From Clostridiaceae bacterium (GTDB taxonomy: Bacteria; Bacillota; Clostridia; Saccharofermentanales; Saccharofermentanaceae): 64,000 nucleotides of DNA. A model generated the notes under the pieces. It did no database searches. It saw only the letters and a list, made by a program, of their open reading frames with translations, and had not been told where the DNA came from. Position 1 is the first letter of the stretch. The number at the start of each line of letters is the position of its first letter. Position numbers and translations under genes: made by a program. This document shows, piece after piece, positions 61,763 through 64,000 of the stretch. The stretch is taken from contig JAAYCT010000005.1 in the NCBI GenBank assembly GCA_012729635.1, positions 1 to 64,000 on the forward strand, read 5' to 3'.

Positions 61763-61860
61763 CAAACGGGGAGCTGGCCCGGTAAGCCGGCTGAGAGGGC
61801 GCCGAAATGGGAGCGCCGACCCAGATAACCTGAACCGGATAATGCCGGCGGAGGGACCAT
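61763..61860 (+). promoter_or_regulatory. TPP riboswitch (THI-box)
   Basis: The conserved core is easily read: GGGGAGC, then CTGAGAG, a variable GC-rich arm at about 61797-61818, GACCC, then AACCTGA and GGATAATGCC with GGAGGGA closing the structure. Order and spacing match the thiamine pyrophosphate aptamer. It controls the thiT gene, 56 bp downstream. Confidence 0.95.
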
Positions 61861-61877
61861 AGGAAGACGTTTCGCTT

Positions 61878-61908
61878 CTCCTTGTCTATCTGTCGGACAC
61901 AAAGGAGG
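61878..61908 (+). promoter_or_regulatory. Predicted ribosome-site-sequestering hairpin after the TPP aptamer
   Basis: CTCCTTGTC (61878-61886) can pair with GAC-AAGGAG (61896-61898 and 61902-61907), which covers the thiT ribosome site AAGGAGG (61902-61908). No T tract follows, so control looks translational. An alternative pairing of GGA (61862-61864) with TCC (61879-61881) would compete. Confidence 0.5.
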
Positions 61909-61915
61909 AGTTTTT

Positions 61916-62530
61916 ATGTCGGATCATTCCGTTTCCGTCCTCGCTCGCCGTGAGCGAATTTTAGCCGTCGCGACCGGCGGCGTATGTGTATCGGTTGCGT
62001 TTGTCTTATCCCTCATTACCGTATACAAAATGCCCCAGGGCGGTTCGGTAACGCCGGCTTCCATGCTTCCGATTCTTTTTTTCGCGCTGAGCTTCGGACC
62101 GGGCTGGGGACTATGCGCCGCATTCATCTTCAGTTTGCTTCAATTGATCGGAGGTTATTTCCTGATGCCCGTTCAGGTTTTGTTCGACTATACGCTTGCA
62201 TTTACATCGCTGGGTGTCGCGGGATTTTTTGCCGCACCGCGAGAAAAGCGAGTGAGAAAGAGAGATATCATAGGTAAATTAATGCTGGTACCCCTTCATA
62301 AAGCGGTAATCGGCATCCTGACGGCGATCGGTCTTCGCATGTTTTTTTCGGTGCTCTCCGGCGTGCTCTTTTTCTCCGAGTATGCGGGTGGAGAAAATCC
62401 CCTTATTTACTCAATTTTCTACAATGGTTCCTATCTTTTCCCCGAAGCGGTCATCATAATTATAGTTCTTTTTGCGGTGATGATTTCTTTTCAGCTGATT
62501 CAGAACAAAACCTCGTCCGGATCGGTATGA
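61916..62530 (+). CDS. thiT: Thiamine ECF transporter substrate-binding protein ThiT
   Basis: The 204-residue protein has six TM helices and the ThiT pattern with GGVCVSVAFVLSLITVYKMPQGGSVTPASMLPILFFALSFGPGWGL near residues 22-65, where thiamine contacts are found in known ThiT proteins. The TPP riboswitch upstream confirms the ligand. It needs the shared EcfAA'T module, which is not in the window. AAGGAGG lies 7 nt before the ATG. Confidence 0.95.
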   Translation: MSDHSVSVLARRERILAVATGGVCVSVAFVLSLITVYKMPQGGSVTPASMLPILFFALSFGPGWGLCAAFIFSLLQLIGGYFLMPVQVLFDYTLAFTSLGVAGFFAAPREKRVRKRDIIGKLMLVPLHKAVIGILTAIGLRMFFSVLSGVLFFSEYAGGENPLIYSIFYNGSYLFPEAVIIIIVLFAVMISFQLIQNKTSSGSV

Positions 62531-62557
62531 GATTCGAAGCCGGAAAAGAAAATTACT

Positions 62558-62587
62558 TTGTACCTCTTGTCGTATTTATGCTATCAT
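62558..62587 (+). promoter_or_regulatory. Candidate promoter of guaB
   Basis: TTGTAC (62558-62563) and TATCAT (62582-62587) have an 18-bp spacer, with an extended -10 TGC directly before the -10. Confidence 0.45.
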
Positions 62588-62630
62588 ACTAGGAAACCCT
62601 TGAAGCATGCGGATTGTGGAGGTGCTGTGT

Positions 62631-64000
62631 ATGGCCAGGATTTTCGAAGAAGAGTCACGGACATTCAGTGAGTACTTGTTGATTCCCAATTTGACAACAG
62701 CAGACAATATGCCCGACAAGGTGGATCTCACTACTCCGATTTGTAAGTACAAGAAGGGAATCGAAGAACCAAAGATTCAGATCAATATCCCGATGGTTTC
62801 CGCCATCATGCAGTCCGTATCGGATTCGGGAATGGCAATTGCTTTAGCGAGAAGCGGCGGCTTGTCCTTTATTTTTCAATCCCAGTCCATCGAATCACAG
62901 ATCGACATGGTTCGGAAGGTCAAGAAATACAAAGCCGGAGTCGTAACATCGGATTCGAACCTTACGCCGGAGCATACCCTTGCCGACATACTTGAGTTGC
63001 GGGAAAGGATGGGTCATCGGACCGTCGCCATCACCCATGACGGATCGCCGAGCGGGAAATTACTCGGTTTGGTTACCTCGCGGGATTATCGGGTCAGCAG
63101 AATGGATCCGGGCACAAAAGTAGCGGAGTTTATGACACCCTTTGAAAACCTCGTTTATGCCAAAGAGGGGACCACGCTCAAAGAAGCAAATGACATCATA
63201 TGGGAACACAAGATCAATCAATTACCGATCGTCGACAACGAGGAATGTTTGGTCGGTCTGGTGTTTCGAAAAGACTACGAGTCGCACAAGGAAAATCCCC
63301 TGGAGCTGCTTGACAGTCAAAAGAGGCTCCTGGTCGGAGCGGGAATCAATACGAGAGATTATATGGAGCGCGTTCCCGCTTTAATCCATGCCGGAGCGGA
63401 TGTTCTTTGCATCGATTCTTCGGATGGCTTTTCTCAGTGGCAGGCCGAGACTCTTCATTGGGTGAAGAAGAATTATCCGGATATTCCCGTCGGTGCGGGA
63501 AATGTCGTGGACGCCGAAGGGTTCCGGTTTCTTGCCGATGCGGGAGCGGACTTTATCAAGGTTGGCATCGGCGGGGGCTCGATATGCATTACACGCGAGC
63601 AAAAAGGAATCGGTTGCGGGCAGGCCTCTGCCGTTCTCGCGGTATCCAAAGAAAGAAATAAGTATTTGGAACAAACCGGATGTTACATTCCGATTTGCTC
63701 GGACGGCGGGATTGTACACGATTACCATATGACCCTTGCGCTGGCAATGGGAGCGGATTTTTTAATGCTGGGTCGCTATTTCGCCCGATTTGACGAAAGC
63801 CCGACAAGGAAAATGCTTGTTGCCGGAAATTACGTCAAGGAATATTGGGGAGAAGGATCCAATCGCGCAAGGAACTGGCAGCGTTATGACGACGGAGGAG
63901 TCGGCGGGAAAATGTCCTTTGAAGAGGGCGTTGATTCCTATGTCCCTTATGCGGGTAATCTCAAGGATAATCTTGACGCCTCCATTGCGAAGATGAAATC
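62631..64000 (+). CDS. guaB: IMP dehydrogenase (partial at the right end)
   Basis: The frame opens at ATG 62631, 6 nt after GGAGGTG, and runs off the window with 456 codons read; about 45-50 residues are missing. It oxidises IMP to XMP in GMP synthesis. The CBS pair lies at about 97-220. The catalytic loop is [20 protein letters not shown], with the catalytic Cys in SICIT. The flap region ends in [15 protein letters not shown], replacing the usual bacterial arginine-tyrosine sequence. From the [12 protein letters not shown] loop through [14 protein letters not shown] and [10 protein letters not shown], the sequence resembles Tritrichomonas foetus IMPDH more than E. coli or Bacillus GuaB. Confidence 0.93.
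   Translation, partial: MARIFEEESRTFSEYLLIPNLTTADNMPDKVDLTTPICKYKKGIEEPKIQINIPMVSAIMQSVSDSGMAIALARSGGLSFIFQSQSIESQIDMVRKVKKYKAGVVTSDSNLTPEHTLADILELRERMGHRTVAITHDGSPSGKLLGLVTSRDYRVSRMDPGTKVAEFMTPFENLVYAKEGTTLKEANDIIWEHKINQLPIVDNEECLVGLVFRKDYESHKENPLELLDSQKRLLVGAGINTRDYMERVPALIHAGADVLCIDSSDGFSQWQAETLHWVKKNYPDIPVGAGNVVDAEGFRFLADAGADFIKVGIGGGSICITREQKGIGCGQASAVLAVSKERNKYLEQTGCYIPICSDGGIVHDYHMTLALAMGADFLMLGRYFARFDESPTRKMLVAGNYVKEYWGEGSNRARNWQRYDDGGVGGKMSFEEGVDSYVPYAGNLKDNLDASIAKMK

Overview
The window is one contiguous stretch of a Bacillota (Firmicute) chromosome, most likely class Clostridia. This rests on the gene content rather than on any single marker: long-form HPF, PadR-HAAS-DUF4097 cassette, clostridial-type N-acetylglucosaminidase, a stand-alone MetH reactivation-domain protein, an ECF thiamine transporter under a TPP riboswitch, a Na+-translocating decarboxylase, strong GGAGG ribosome sites, several TTG/GTG starts and tRNAs with encoded CCA. 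The genus cannot be named from sequence alone. There are no insertion sequences, phage genes or CRISPR arrays. About 55 protein genes and two tRNA-Ser genes are packed densely, and many neighbours overlap by 4 bases (ATGA/GTGA).

Layout. 1-9.5 kb is GC-rich: tRNA-Ser(GGA), a copper P-type ATPase with an upstream 18-bp palindrome, a DUF4153 membrane protein, then a run of tcdA, cysK, a MetH-activation protein and metH (sulfur amino acids and tRNA modification). 9.5-13.4 kb, with visibly lower GC: an unknown membrane protein, trmB, gap, a zinc-ribbon protein and hpf, with three strong terminators. 13.5-25 kb: pcrA, dGTPase, a YfbR-like deoxynucleotidase, then a surface/cell-wall block (membrane-anchored glucosaminidase, cohesin-like protein, a GtrA-FolC fusion, a TPR membrane protein). 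25-33 kb: thrC, a PadR regulator, a moxR-DUF58-transglutaminase operon and prfC.

33-43 kb: a NYN/LOTUS-type RNA-associated protein, malQ, glpK, a DUF3267 protein divergent from a PadR-HAAS-DUF4097 operon, a GT4 glycosyltransferase and a NarL-type two-component system. 43-55 kb: an ABC exporter divergent from that two-component system, PIN-PhoH, an M24 peptidase, an EAL protein with a degenerate GGDEF domain, a CDP-alcohol phosphotransferase and a TetR-controlled ABC-2 exporter. 55-58.4 kb: a complete four-gene sodium-pumping decarboxylase operon. 58.4-64 kb: tRNA-Ser(CGA), an acyltransferase, PepP, an alpha/beta hydrolase, a TPP riboswitch with thiT, and guaB of the Tritrichomonas-like type, cut by the window end.

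The most unusual item is the in-frame fusion of a GtrA-type membrane domain to folylpolyglutamate synthase at 22-24 kb, set among surface genes. No clearly new multi-gene defence or mobile system is visible. The other items worth checking are regulatory: the copA palindrome, the TGTCAC repeats before the ABC operon, the divergent PadR promoters, the hairpin before the decarboxylase operon and a shine-dalgarno-sequestering hairpin after the TPP aptamer.
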